Of a stretch of 64,000 nt of DNA, positions 24,301 to 33,179 are shown one piece after another. Source of the stretch: Macrotrachela quadricornifera. Lineage: Eukaryota; Rotifera; Eurotatoria; Philodinida; Philodinidae. Under the pieces are notes generated by a model that was not told where the DNA came from, made no database searches, and worked only from the letters and a program-made list of their open reading frames with translations. The stretch lies in assembly GCA_022393335.1 (NCBI GenBank), contig JAJEKB010021931.1, positions 2,078,407-2,142,406 of the forward strand, written 5' to 3'. Positions within the stretch are counted from its first letter, which is position 1, and each line of letters begins with the position of its first letter. The position numbers and the translations under genes are program-made.

Positions 24301-26325
24301 CATCTCGATTTGGCTGTGTCCTATAACAACATTGGTAACGTGCATTACAATGTAGGCGAATATTCAAAAGCACTTTCATATCATGAAAAGACCCTAGAAA
24401 TTCGACAACAATCCCTAGCTGCGAATCATCCTGATTTAGCTGCGTCCTACAGCAATATCGGTAATGTGTATTCCAACATGGGCGAATACTCGAAAGCAGT
24501 TTTGTCTTATGAAAAAGCCCTTGAAATTAAACAACAATCACTTCCTGTAAATGATCCTGACTTGCCTATGTTCTGCAACCTCATAGGTTTGCTGTATTAC
24601 AGCATGGGTGAATACTCCAAAGCACTTTCACTCCATGAAAAAGCTCTTGAACTTCGACAACAAACACTTCCACCAAATCATCCTAATTTGCTTTCGGATT
24701 ACAACCAGATTGGTAACCTGTATGAAAACAGGGGTGAATACGTAAAAGCCCTTTCGTCTTACGAAAGAGCCCTTGAAATTCAGCAACAATCACTTCCTGC
24801 AAATCATCCTGATTTGGCTTCAGCCTACGACAATATGGGTTTAATCTATTGCAAGGTGAGCGAATACTCGAAAGCACTTTCGTCTCACGAAAAAGCGCTT
24901 CAAATTCGAGAACAATCACTTCCTGTAAATCATCCTGATTTGGCTTCGGACTACAACAAGATCGGTAATGTGTATTACAGCATGGGTGAATACTCAAATG
25001 CACTTTTGTCTTATCAAAAAGTCCTTGAAATTCGACAAGAATCACTTCCTGAAAACCATTCTGATTTGGCTGCGTCCTACCAAGACATTGGTAATGTTTA
25101 TTACCACATGGGCCAATACACGAAAGCACTCTGGTGTTATGAAAAAGTTCTCGAAATTGATAAAGTATCACTTCCTGCAAATCATCCTGACTTGGCTGCT
25201 TCTTACAACAACATCGGCTTGATGACTTTGAAAATGGGTGAATACTCGAAAGCGCTTTATTCTTATGAAAAAGTTCTTGAAATTGATAAAGAATCACTTC
25301 CTGAAAATCATCTTAACTTGGCTACGTCCTACAACAACATTGGCTTGGTGACTTCTAACATGGGTAAATACTCGAAAGCACTTTCATCTTATGAAAAAGC
25401 TCTTGAAATTCGACAGCAATCACTTGCTGAAAATCATTCTGATTTTGCTGCGTCCTACAACAACATAGGTAGTGTGTATTACAACATGGGAGAATACTCA
25501 AAAGCACTTTCGTATTATGAAAAAGCCCTTGAAATTCAACAACAATCGCTTCCTCGAAATCATCCTGATTTTGCTNNNNNNNNNNTTTCGTTTCATGAAA
25601 AAGTTTTTGAAATTCAACAACAATCGCTTCCTGAAAATCATCCTAATTTGGCTGCGACCTACAACAACATCGGCATGGTGTATAAGTACCTAGGTGAATA
25701 CTCCAAAGCACTTTCATCTCATGAGAAAGCTCTTGAAATTCGGCAACAATCATTTCCTGTAAATCATCCTAATTTAGCTTCGGACTACAATAATATCGGT
25801 AATGTGTATAAGAACATGGGTAATTACTCGAAAGCTCTTTCCTTTCATGAAAAAGCCCTTGAAATTCGAAAACAGTCACTTCCTGAAAATCATGGTGATT
25901 TAGCTTCGACCTACGGTAACATTGGTAATGTGTATAAGAACATGGGTGAATACTCGAAAGCTCTTTTGTCGTATGAAAAAGCCATCGAAATTCAACAAGA
26001 ATCACTTCCTGCCAATCATCCTGATTTGGCTTCGACCTACAACAACATGGGCTTAGTGTACAGGAAGATGGGTGAATACGCGAAAGCACTTTCGTCTCAT
26101 GAGAAGGCTTCTAATATTCGACAACAATCACTTCCTGTGAATCATCCGGATTTCGCTTCAGACTACAACAACATCGGCGCGGTGTACGACGAAATGGGTG
26201 AATATTCGGAAGCACGCTCGTATTATAAACGTGCTGTGGATATTGGAGAACATTCATTACCATCAAATCACCCTCATCTTCAAATATATAGGAATAACTT
26301 CGATAAAGTAAAAAAGAAGTTGTAA
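21370..26325 (+). CDS. ADP-ribosyltransferase fused to a giant TPR array
   Basis: A frame of about 1651 residues. The first ATG is at 21370; the open frame extends back to a TTG at 21331, and a TGA lies just before. The first ~120 residues (VLLIWLDKNID..., VCMIISGSLG, SIFIFCG) look like an alpha/beta Rossmann- or receiver-like domain. An arginine-type ADP-ribosyltransferase domain follows with an intact R-S-ExE triad: Arg in VYRGQ (codon 22168), Ser in FLSTSK (22249) and E-D-E in PAEDEVLF (22402-22410). Such enzymes move ADP-ribose from NAD+ to protein arginines. From about 22690 there are about 29 kinesin-light-chain-type TPRs of 42 residues (consensus MGEYSKALSSYEKALEIRQQ, LPxNHPDLAxxYNNIG), ending close to the C-terminus. 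There is no signal or membrane segment, so it is likely cytosolic, with the TPRs choosing partners. A 10-N gap interrupts the array at 25576. Antisense open frames here are artefacts of the repeats. Confidence 0.9.
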   Translation: MIQNVLLIWLDKNIDEECNADHRNTVARLRRVVNSVNTFTDEQECIQFLETNNKEKVCMIISGSLGEYIVPHIHNMSQVDSIFIFCGNKNYHEQWAKQWSKIRGVFTEITPICTALKEAAQQCEQNLISISIMNTSGDISNTKLDQLDPTFMYTQIFKEILLSIKFQENHFNEFIDYCENVFVDNEQELINVKQLKGNYHNKSPIWWYTCESFLYPMLNRGLRTMDGDIMIRMGFFINDLHRQIDQLHKEQFGHRSHHNVTTFPVYRGQALSKTDFNQLKNNKGGLMSFNNFLSTSKNRQISLRFAHKALSSPDVVGILFVMNINPSIPSTPFASIKDITYYPAEDEVLFSMHTVFRIDDIKTLDDNPRLFQVNLTIISDNDKDRRIFTNRIREETEGSIGWARLGLLLIKIGQPKKAQEIYEILLEQTVDEIAKGNIYNELLWIKYMQGEYQEAIAFYEKSLEIYTKTLPSNHPNFSSLCNRIGVVYYNLGEYTKALSSHEKALEIGQQTFPVNHPHLAVFYINIGNVYKDLAEHSKALSSYEKALQIQQLFLPENYPEFAATYNNIGLVYYNMGEYTKALSSHEKAFEIRQQILPANHPDLAASYHNIGTAYDCMAEYLRALPYYEKALEIRQKSLPANHLDLAASYHNIGSFSYMTGEYTKALSYCEKALEIRQQSLPPNHPNLAMSYNNMGNIYKNMGEYSKALSSYEKVLQIQNQSLPANHPDLTKTFIILGALYYKMAEYSKALSSYEKVLEIQNQSLPPNHPDLTKTFITLGLLYRSVGEYSKALSFYEKALETQQQSILPNDHDLATTYGDIGLLYFETDEYSKAIWAYQKALAIQKQSLPENHPDLAASYNNIGNVYYKTGEYAKALSFHEKTLEIRQQSFPPNHPDLAKSFISLGFLYYNMGENSKALSSYEKALEIQQETLPKSHPDFASTYENIGLVYNNMGEYSKALSSHENALEIRQQSLPVNHLDLAVSYNNIGNVHYNVGEYSKALSYHEKTLEIRQQSLAANHPDLAASYSNIGNVYSNMGEYSKAVLSYEKALEIKQQSLPVNDPDLPMFCNLIGLLYYSMGEYSKALSLHEKALELRQQTLPPNHPNLLSDYNQIGNLYENRGEYVKALSSYERALEIQQQSLPANHPDLASAYDNMGLIYCKVSEYSKALSSHEKALQIREQSLPVNHPDLASDYNKIGNVYYSMGEYSNALLSYQKVLEIRQESLPENHSDLAASYQDIGNVYYHMGQYTKALWCYEKVLEIDKVSLPANHPDLAASYNNIGLMTLKMGEYSKALYSYEKVLEIDKESLPENHLNLATSYNNIGLVTSNMGKYSKALSSYEKALEIRQQSLAENHSDFAASYNNIGSVYYNMGEYSKALSYYEKALEIQQQSLPRNHPDFAXXXXSFHEKVFEIQQQSLPENHPNLAATYNNIGMVYKYLGEYSKALSSHEKALEIRQQSFPVNHPNLASDYNNIGNVYKNMGNYSKALSFHEKALEIRKQSLPENHGDLASTYGNIGNVYKNMGEYSKALLSYEKAIEIQQESLPANHPDLASTYNNMGLVYRKMGEYAKALSSHEKASNIRQQSLPVNHPDFASDYNNIGAVYDEMGEYSEARSYYKRAVDIGEHSLPSNHPHLQIYRNNFDKVKKKL
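22690..26290 (+). repeat. 126-bp coding tandem repeat (TPR array)
   Basis: About 29 direct copies of a 126-bp unit, each coding one 42-residue TPR. Phrases such as gaatactcgaaagcactttc and aatcatcctgatttggct recur with few changes across the array. This suggests expansion by unequal exchange or gene conversion. Confidence 0.92.
25576..25585. other. assembly gap (10 N) inside the TPR array
   Basis: Ten N lie between ...PDFA and SFHEK. In every complete repeat about 20 residues (60 bp) separate these blocks; here there are 12 bp. At least 48 bp are missing, plus any whole number of 126-bp units. The frame is kept only by chance. Confidence 0.85.
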
Positions 26326-26550
26326 TGAAATAGTGTGTATTTAGTGTGTGTTGGGAAAAGAAAATAAAAGGATCAAGAAGGAAATGTATTTTTAGATTTG
26401 AGATGCGTGCGCGCGCGCTTCCAGAGAGAGTCTGTTCTGATTGAGAAGATTAATGGGATTGTACCCATCGTTACGTTAATACATACGTGTTATATGATAG
26501 GTATGGCTTAAAAACACCTTCACGACAATTATCATGTTGCAATGAGAAGA
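26326..26550. other. 3' flank of the ART-TPR gene with a GC-rich purine/pyrimidine motif
   Basis: Contains GCGTGCGCGCGCGCTTCCAG at 26404, followed by AGAGAGTCTG. A related motif occurs 3' of the NHL gene at about 52870. Confidence 0.5.
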
Positions 26551-27235
26551 GCTGGCCCTATTCTATAATTGTGGAATTTTGACTAAAATTTCGTATGCTT
26601 TCCAGGGCATAGATAATTCGGGTCAAGGATTATGTAGTCTGCTCATTAAATTCAAATCACACAAAATATTAGAATTCTAGAGTTATCGAAGTTATTAGAA
26701 GTAGTGAAATTATTGAATTATTGAAATTATAAGAAATAGAATCCATGCTGAAAATGAATCACAAAATAATTTAAAATTTATATAAAATCAATCTATATAT
26801 TTTATTATTATTCACGCACAGCTTTTGTTTCTCTCTGTTTCTAGACTGTGTATAATATGTATATATATATCAGCTTGTACGCGTAACGTATCACTTTACT
26901 GCCGTGAGTTCGAAATAAAAACTCTCACGAATCAATATCATCATGCTATAGAGCATAGTCGAAAACATCCAGAAACTCATTTTCTAATGTAATTTGTCGC
27001 AGAAAATCGTGAATGGTAACTGATGACAAAGGTATCACTAATAGATGACGACAAAAGCGCGTATATAGCCCACTGTTTATTTGTGTCTGTACGTTAGATC
27101 AACTTCATGTATACGGAGTTACTTATTGTCAAGTGACTCTACCCTAATGGAAGGATCTTTACGTCAAACAACTTATTTCCTACATCTTGCTATCTGTCTC
27201 AGCGCCATTCTACAAAACTCCGATATTTTTGACGT

Positions 27236-28618
27236 CATCGCGTTACGAAAAATCATGTATTTTTCTCTCGACCATTACGTATTATCACTTTTATTTGTAA
27301 AACCTAAGCGCGTAAAGCTAATTTTTTGTGGGCTGTTCAATGAACAGTCTTTTATTCAAAAATGAGTTTCCATTCGAATAATGTAGCGTAACGCGATGAC
27401 AATTTTTGAAGTTTTATCGTTTTTTCATTCGATAAAAATCCATTTTTTAACAGTGACATGACATTCATAGGTTTGAAATTTCTTCAGTATTATATTCCAT
27501 AGGGAGTGCCTAATAAATCAGCGTGAGAGTAGAATTGATTAGCCCATTCTGATGTTGCATAATTTTAAAAAAATCAAAGCATATTGAGATAACTCACTGC
27601 TATGGTCTCCCTTAGGGATATTGGAAGGATTTATTTTTCGAATTTCGATTTGAAACTTTGTGCAGAGAGAGATCTCAATGAGAGTAGTTTATTGTAAAAA
27701 GTTCAGCTTTGCTGAACGTTCCTAACTGTAAACAAGGAATCAACATTAGCCTCTCCAAGTGACATTGAGTTATTTCAGCGATATCTTTCGATTGGAATAA
27801 GGGATAGGTCTGCTATTTTCACAATAAACTAGTCTTATTAAGATCTCTCTCTATACAAAGTTTCAAATCGAAGTTCGAAAAATAAATTTTTACGATATTC
27901 CTGAGAAGGCCACGGCAATGAGTTATCTCAATTTGTTGAAAGTACAATAAATCAACAAAAGAAGAGTTTGAGGATGAACTCTTTTAAGACATTTGTCTAT
28001 GCTGTGAGTCCTACCTATAAGCAAATTATGAGCTCAAATAGAAGATATTACTTGGGAGAAGTTCCCTAGTCAGCACATTCAGTGCATAAGCTCAAGGTTC
28101 TTAAGTTTTCCTTTGCTGAATTTATTATTCAGCGATATATTAACTATTCCTTTATTGTGCCAATAGAGAGGTAGTCGTGTTGCTTTCATAAAATTATATA
28201 TACAGCGAAAGAAAACATAAAAACAAACTCACTTGAAATATCAAGCATCATCGCGTTACGTTAGTTTAAATTGCATCTCTTCAAAAAGAGAGATTTTTTT
28301 GGGGCTGTAGTATCGGTCGTTAGATACATCAAGTTGTTGGCTATAAACTTCCTGTTGAATGTTTTCTTACGTTAGGTATACATTCTCAGAAAAATAAGAG
28401 ACAAACAGACCACTCTTACTTCTATGGACCTTTTGTGTCATCGTGTTACGTATTTTATTTTCATTCTTACTACCAAACGATTCGTTCAAATAAGTTGTTA
28501 TTTTGAGAGGACGTGAAGATGATAGGGATATAAATTGCAGTAAAGAAACGAATGATATCATAGATGTTATTCTTGAGAAAAATAAAAAGAAGTGTGACCA
28601 AAACGTCATCGCGTTACG
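27236..28618. repeat. dispersed 12-bp motif CATCGCGTTACG, five copies
   Basis: Exact copies lie at 27236-27247 (+), 27387-27398 (-), 28249-28260 (+) and 28607-28618 (+). A one-mismatch copy CATCGTGTTACG lies at 28439-28450 (+). Two copies extend to CGTCATCGCGTTACG, and the first includes a TGACGTCA palindrome (27230-27237). The function is unknown. Confidence 0.8.
27583..27932. repeat. nested inverted repeat, arms about 115 bp
   Basis: The left arm (27583-27698) attgagataactcactgcta ... tagtttattgtaaaa is repeated in inverted form at 27817-27932 (complement attgagataactcattgccg ... tagtttattgtgaaaa). The spacer is about 118 bp and includes the small hairpin gttcagctttgctgaac. It could fold as a long RNA or DNA hairpin; a MITE-like origin is inferred. 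Confidence 0.82.
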
Positions 28619-28768
28619 TTCGTACAAGCTGATATATATGTATCTTTCTATCACTTATCCACGTCTACCAGGATGTATCGGTGTCTACCAAGGTCTACTA
28701 GCGTCTCCGTCTTTTCACCCTCATCTTCACTTATATGATGCACCCTCTGAACTCGTGTGTGTAGTTCC

Positions 28769-28792
28769 TCCCTCACCCTCACCCTCACCCTC
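28769..28792. repeat. CCTCAC microsatellite
   Basis: Three complete CCTCAC units plus a partial one, inside the foldback element. They lie between inverted tctaccaggatg / tggtagattctagtagac sequences. Confidence 0.7.
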
Positions 28793-29690
28793 TAAAACAG
28801 TTATTGAAGAGCATCATATACCATGGTAGATTCTAGTAGACCTTGTAGACCCTAGCACATAGAGATTAATAAAACTCAATTATTTTGTAATTCTCGGTTT
28901 CTGAATTGCTTTGTACTTCATTTACGTCTTCCAATGATTTCTAATAATTCTAAAATTCTAATATTTCTTATAATTTCAATAATTCTAACAGTTGTAATAA
29001 TTCTAAGATTTTAATAATTTCAGTATTTCTAATAGTTCTAACAATTCTAATAATTTCAATATTTCTTATGATTTTAGTAATTCTTATAATTCCAATAATT
29101 CTAGAATTCTATTAATTCTTCGAATATTATTGATTATTATAGTTCGAATAATTCCTATTATCTATATAATTCATGTAATCTCAATGATTTCAATATTTCT
29201 GTTGTTTTGGGGATCGTAGTCCTAGGAACATATGATTAGATTAATCCTTGACAGTGATCACCTATGGGATGGAAAGAATATGAAATTCTAGTGAAAATCC
29301 CAGAATTTTAGAATAGGGCTAGTACTGGTTTCATATAACGTATCATTGGTTGCACATCATAGTGTTTCTTTGTATTTTTTTTATTTATTTTCGTTCCTTC
29401 ACGATTTATCGTCTTTTATCCGATTTTCTATGGTGTGCTTGTTCATCTTGTTTCTGTTATATTTATTCCTTTCGGAATCGATTTTATTATAAATTTTCAT
29501 TATTATCTCATCATCCCCATTTTTTTATGCATACATCAATAAAATTATCGTCAATATTATCTTATATTTTCGACCATCGTCTCATTCCACAACGCCAAAA
29601 GAGCTTCGTGAGCATTTTTATTATTTTCTACGATCGACTTCTACATGAGCTGACTCCATCAAATTTCAACACGAATTCGAACCAAAATCA

Positions 29691-29756
29691 AGGGGGAAAA
29701 AGCAGACTTCGGTACTTCTTGTATTTCAGAAGTACAGAAGTCTGCTTTTCCCCTTT
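29691..29756. mobile_element. 66-bp perfect-ended hairpin element, copy 1
   Basis: AGGGGGAAAAAGCAGACTTC at 29691-29710 is matched in inverted form by GAAGTCTGCTTTTCCCCT at about 29737-29754. The short core contains agaagtacag and its complement. The same ends occur at 60912-61032. No coding potential. The frame 29350-29802 that runs through it is not considered a gene. Confidence 0.8.
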
Positions 29757-29822
29757 TAGCTACCAGTGTCGCTTAGTAAGCACAAACGAGCTCGATTATT
29801 AGTCTAAAACTCTATTGAAATT

Positions 29823-30161
29823 CCACAATACAACAAAAGTTTTTTTTTTTATTAATGCTCCGAAGAATCTTAGCTGCTTCATTGTTGTTGACTAGAGTGG
29901 TATCATGAAGTGACGTCTATTGTCTTTCATCAGGAAGATTAATTTGATCAGGACGTTTGGAAACAATTAGCTTGAGAAAGAGAAAAGAAAAATTTTTGTT
30001 GGATGCGGTATTTAATGTTTGTCTTGAGGTTTTTAGCCGATATAAATGAATAGTAAAACTTGTGACACATAGGCAAAGGTCTTATATTAGAAGACTCTTC
30101 ATTGATTCATTATTTTTTCAAATTCTTTAGTTTTTTTCTTGTTATTTTGCGTTTCTGCACT
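29823..30161. other. spacer between elements
   Basis: Plain AT-rich sequence with a T-run at about 29839-29850. Nothing else was seen. Confidence 0.4.
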
Positions 30162-30537
30162 ATGTGAGCTAGTGGCGTAAGCAGGAAAAAATTACAGAGG
30201 GGGCAATGCCCCATCAAGAGTTGTACATACTGAACGAAAAATTTTTTCATGGGGATTGGGACTGTTCGAAGTTGGCCAAAATCCGTAAAATCTTACGAAA
30301 TTCCCTTACAATCTATTTGGAGAAAAGAGTATTGTCCACGAAATTCACGAGTTCGTCAGAGCTTTTACTGGCGAAATCGGCCACACTGGGGACTATTATT
30401 GAAATTGAAGGGTTTCAAGTACGAAAATTCCCTTTGTAAAGACTTTACAAAAAATATCACAGTTGGAGATGTGCAAACTCATTAACCCGTTCGCGGCGAT
30501 AAGATCCATCGTTAGGTCTCACTAAATTTTGAAGCTA

Positions 30538-30925
30538 GTAGATGACCCGGAATAAATGGTCGCACGTGATATTTCATATTTTAATGTCCAAAAATGTTTT
30601 ATTAGAAAAAAAACACCACATACCATAAGATGCAGTGTGAAGAGCTCTACAATCCCCATAGTAAAGTTTGTTTGAATTGTGTAATTTTTATTTTCAAAAA
30701 AAAGCATACTTTTGTGCGATCAATATTCGCAACCTCAAAAATTGGTCGCACAAAGTTTTACTTTTTTTGAAAATAAAAAGTACACTATTGAAAAAAGGTT
30801 TATTATGTAGATTGTAGAGCTTATCCTGCTACATCTTTTAGTATACGTTGTTTTCTAGTAAAACGTATTTAAACATTAAAATATGATATATGAAAATGCA
30901 GCGATCTACCCTGAGTCATACATTA
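30538..30925. repeat. long foldback inside the hAT-like element
   Basis: The left arm from about 30540 (gatgacccggaataaatggt ... tcatattttaatgtccaaaa ... gagctctacaatc) matches the complement of the right arm up to about 30922 (tgactcagggtagatcgctg ... tcatattttaatgtttaaat ... aagctctacaatc). Arms are about 185 bp with almost no loop. A related stretch, gatgtagtgtgaaaggctct, occurs at about 43480, so this is a dispersed family. Confidence 0.78.
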
Positions 30926-31217
30926 CTTTCTAAGAAAATCGAATCGCCTCCAATGAGTTAATTCCCGGCCTAGAACTGTCAGAGAGATAGGTTTTTTGAA
31001 TCTAAAAATCTTGGAAATTTTGAAAACACCTAAGATATCAGTTTTGTAAAGTTGATGAAATTACTGTACGAATATTCATTAAAAATATCACGGTTTCGAA
31101 AGTGTCAAATTTAATCTCTCTTGAAACTTTACCATTTTAACAGAATCAACGATTTTAAGCAGATTCCAGTTTTAGTCGGACAAACTCTCAGAAGTTGATT
31201 CTACACATCTATAGCGT

Positions 31218-31458
31218 GGCTCAAAGGTAACCCGGCATAAAGGATATCTTGTGATAACAGGTAATAAATTGTTCATGATACTTTTCATACCTTTTGCTTG
31301 TGTAGAGACCTGAAACTTTAGGTGAATAAAGATCTTGATTAGATATGTATATGATAAAAATTCTAGCTCTCCACACAAACAAAAAGTATGAAAAGTATCA
31401 TGGACAATTTATCATCTGTTATTATAGAATATCCTTTATACCGGGTTACTTTTGAGCC
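31218..31458. repeat. foldback with GGCTCAAA ends inside the hAT-like element
   Basis: The left arm GGCTCAAAGGTAACCCGG (31218) continues through aaaggatatcttgtgataac and gatacttttcatac. The right arm carries the inverse (gtatgaaaagtatcatgg ... CCGGGTTACTTTTGAGCC, ending 31458). Arms are about 80 bp with an 80-bp loop. It is probably a nested MITE. Confidence 0.82.
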
Positions 31459-32474
31459 CTCCGTATATTTCCAATGTTTTACCGCCAAAGGCGGCTACAC
31501 TCACGACAATTGTTTTAAAAAGTTTTTTCTGCTGTGCGTGTAAAATTAGATGTTCTCTGCGGTCACAAACATACTATTTCATGATGGATAAATAGAAAAG
31601 TCCGTCCTGTTTCAATGAAAAATTTACAACGGGGGCAAAACTATTTACAGAGGAACCATTGCACCCCCATGCACCCCCGGTGGTTACGCCACTAATGTGA
31701 AGGCATGCAAACAACATGCCTGTAACAAGGCTTCTAAACAATTCGTTGGGTATGGTAATATCTAAGTGAGTCAAAGAAAAATACTTCGTAGAGAATATAG
31801 CGCGAAAAAAACCTGCGATTCCATAGAAAGAAAAGAAACAGAAAAGAGACAATACCCATGATAGTATAACAGAATGAAAAGTATATATGACGTAATGAGA
31901 GGAGGAATATCAAAGCATCGAGAAGAGAATACACAAAAATGATAGCTGACAGCAACTGATTCTAATATTGTCTAACAGTTGACAAATCCGACATACTATT
32001 TTATATAAATTATTTTCATCTACCAGTATTTAATGATTTCTTTTGTAGTCGTGACAATTATTCATATACTACACTCCATTATTTACTTAAATACGCAGTT
32101 AAATACTTTGACCCTTTTTCTGAATTGTGGTTTAGGGGGATGCATATTATTGTGAACATTAGCACAATTATGAACGCAAGTTTAAATAAATGTAGACGAA
32201 TATTTGTATATTGGATTCTTCCAGCACTGTGATTGATTCTAAATAATTTAGAATGGTACTGTATTTGAGAAATAACAATTTCTTTCACATTTCACACTAT
32301 ACGTTTGTCTTTTTAACCAGTGCTAAACAGCAATAGTGGATATGCGTATAGCATATATAACATAAGTAGTGAATCTTAAAAAAAAATATTCACTTTCAGA
32401 AAAAATTTACAGGGGGGGGGCATTGCACCCCCGTGCCCCTCCCCTCCCCCGGTGGTTACGCCACTAATGTGAGC

Positions 32475-33179
32475 ATGATAAATATGAAAACTATTCATAT
32501 TCAATATTTTATATAATGATCAAGTTCTTCAGGTAGTGTATACTTTAGAATATTGCTGAAAATTATCGATCACATTAGAGTTTCACCAGATTAAGCTTTT
32601 TGTATAAGTATATCGATACTAGAATAGAAACAAAGTCGACATTTTTATATAAAAATTTATAAATTATTAGTACACTCTCAAGTTTATTTTATATGAAAAA
32701 CGAACAGTAGATTTATGATAAATGGAGATGAAATTTTTTAATCAAATGATAGTAACAGTAAGTTTTTTTGCACTACGCACACTTTAGAAACGTTCGATCA
32801 TCACATTTAATAGGTGAACGATAAAGATCATAAAATTTAAGGCAAACATCCTTCTTTTTGTCAATTTTGCTAAATGTTTCGTTGATTATTTTAGCTTTCC
32901 AGACCGAAGATTCCGGCTTCCGGATACGGTGAGGAATCGGCCGGAAACGATGTATTCCAAGCATTTCCGCATGCTGGAAAACAAACGGATCAACAGCGTA
33001 TCCTGTCGAAAAAAAATAAGGAACCCACAGGATACGTTCGTAAAACAACCTGGATCCCTCTGGAACCACAGAAGTATTATCTCATGACAGTTCGGAAAAA
33101 AATCGGAAAAGATATTGTTTCCCCCATCAACATTTAAAAGATTTTCTTAAAATAATGAATCTCAAAAATACTTTACAAT
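32475..33179. other. spacer, no gene seen
   Basis: AT-rich sequence. A patch of unusually high GC at 32890-33070 gives a 98-codon minus-strand frame without domain-like features. This patch may be foreign or a transposon remnant, but no family was recognised. Confidence 0.4.

Larger units (their letters stand above)
26551..29322. mobile_element. 2.8-kb foldback-type element
   Basis: The left end, from 26551, reads gctggccctattctataatt... and through ...tttccagggcatag...gtcaaggattatgtag. The reverse complement of the right end, from 29322 inwards, reads actagccctattctaaaatt... and through ...tttccatcccatag...gtcaaggattaatcta. The similarity extends for about 100 bp. Inside each arm lies a degenerate repeat of aataattcta type, as gttattagaagtagtgaaat at 26690-26740 and as its complement over about 28930-29190. 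No transposase frame is seen. The interior holds further nested inverted repeats. No certain target duplication was identified, so the exact ends are approximate. Confidence 0.7.
30170..32466. mobile_element. hAT-like composite element with 8-bp target duplication
   Basis: The left end TAGTGGCGTAAGCAGG (30170) and right end TTACGCCACTA (to 32466) are inverted, sharing TAGTGGCGTAA. Both are followed inward by G/C-run stretches with gcaatgccccc-type sequence. The flanks carry an identical 8-bp ATGTGAGC (30162-30169 and 32467-32474), the hAT-type duplication. A second copy of the right end (ttgcacccccatgcaccccc... ttacgccacta) lies internally at about 31616-31694 and is followed by ATGTGAAG, so the element is composite or carries a partial duplication of its end. 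No transposase frame is present. Two foldbacks lie inside (30538-30925 and 31218-31458). Confidence 0.82.

Noticed and set aside
23023..25297. Many minus-strand and alternative-frame ORFs of 60-204 codons across the TPR array
   Set aside because: They arise because a 126-bp repeat without stops in one frame tends to be stop-free in others; they have no independent start context or domain.
28769..28792. CCCTCA repeat considered as telomeric
   Set aside because: Only three to four units, internal to a foldback element; not a telomere tract.
29350..29802. 150-codon plus-strand frame
   Set aside because: It begins at a TTG, is of low complexity and runs through the hairpin element; no protein features.
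32773..33069. 98-codon minus-strand ORF in a GC-richer patch
   Set aside because: The higher GC lowers stop frequency; no family features visible, so it was kept only as a note.
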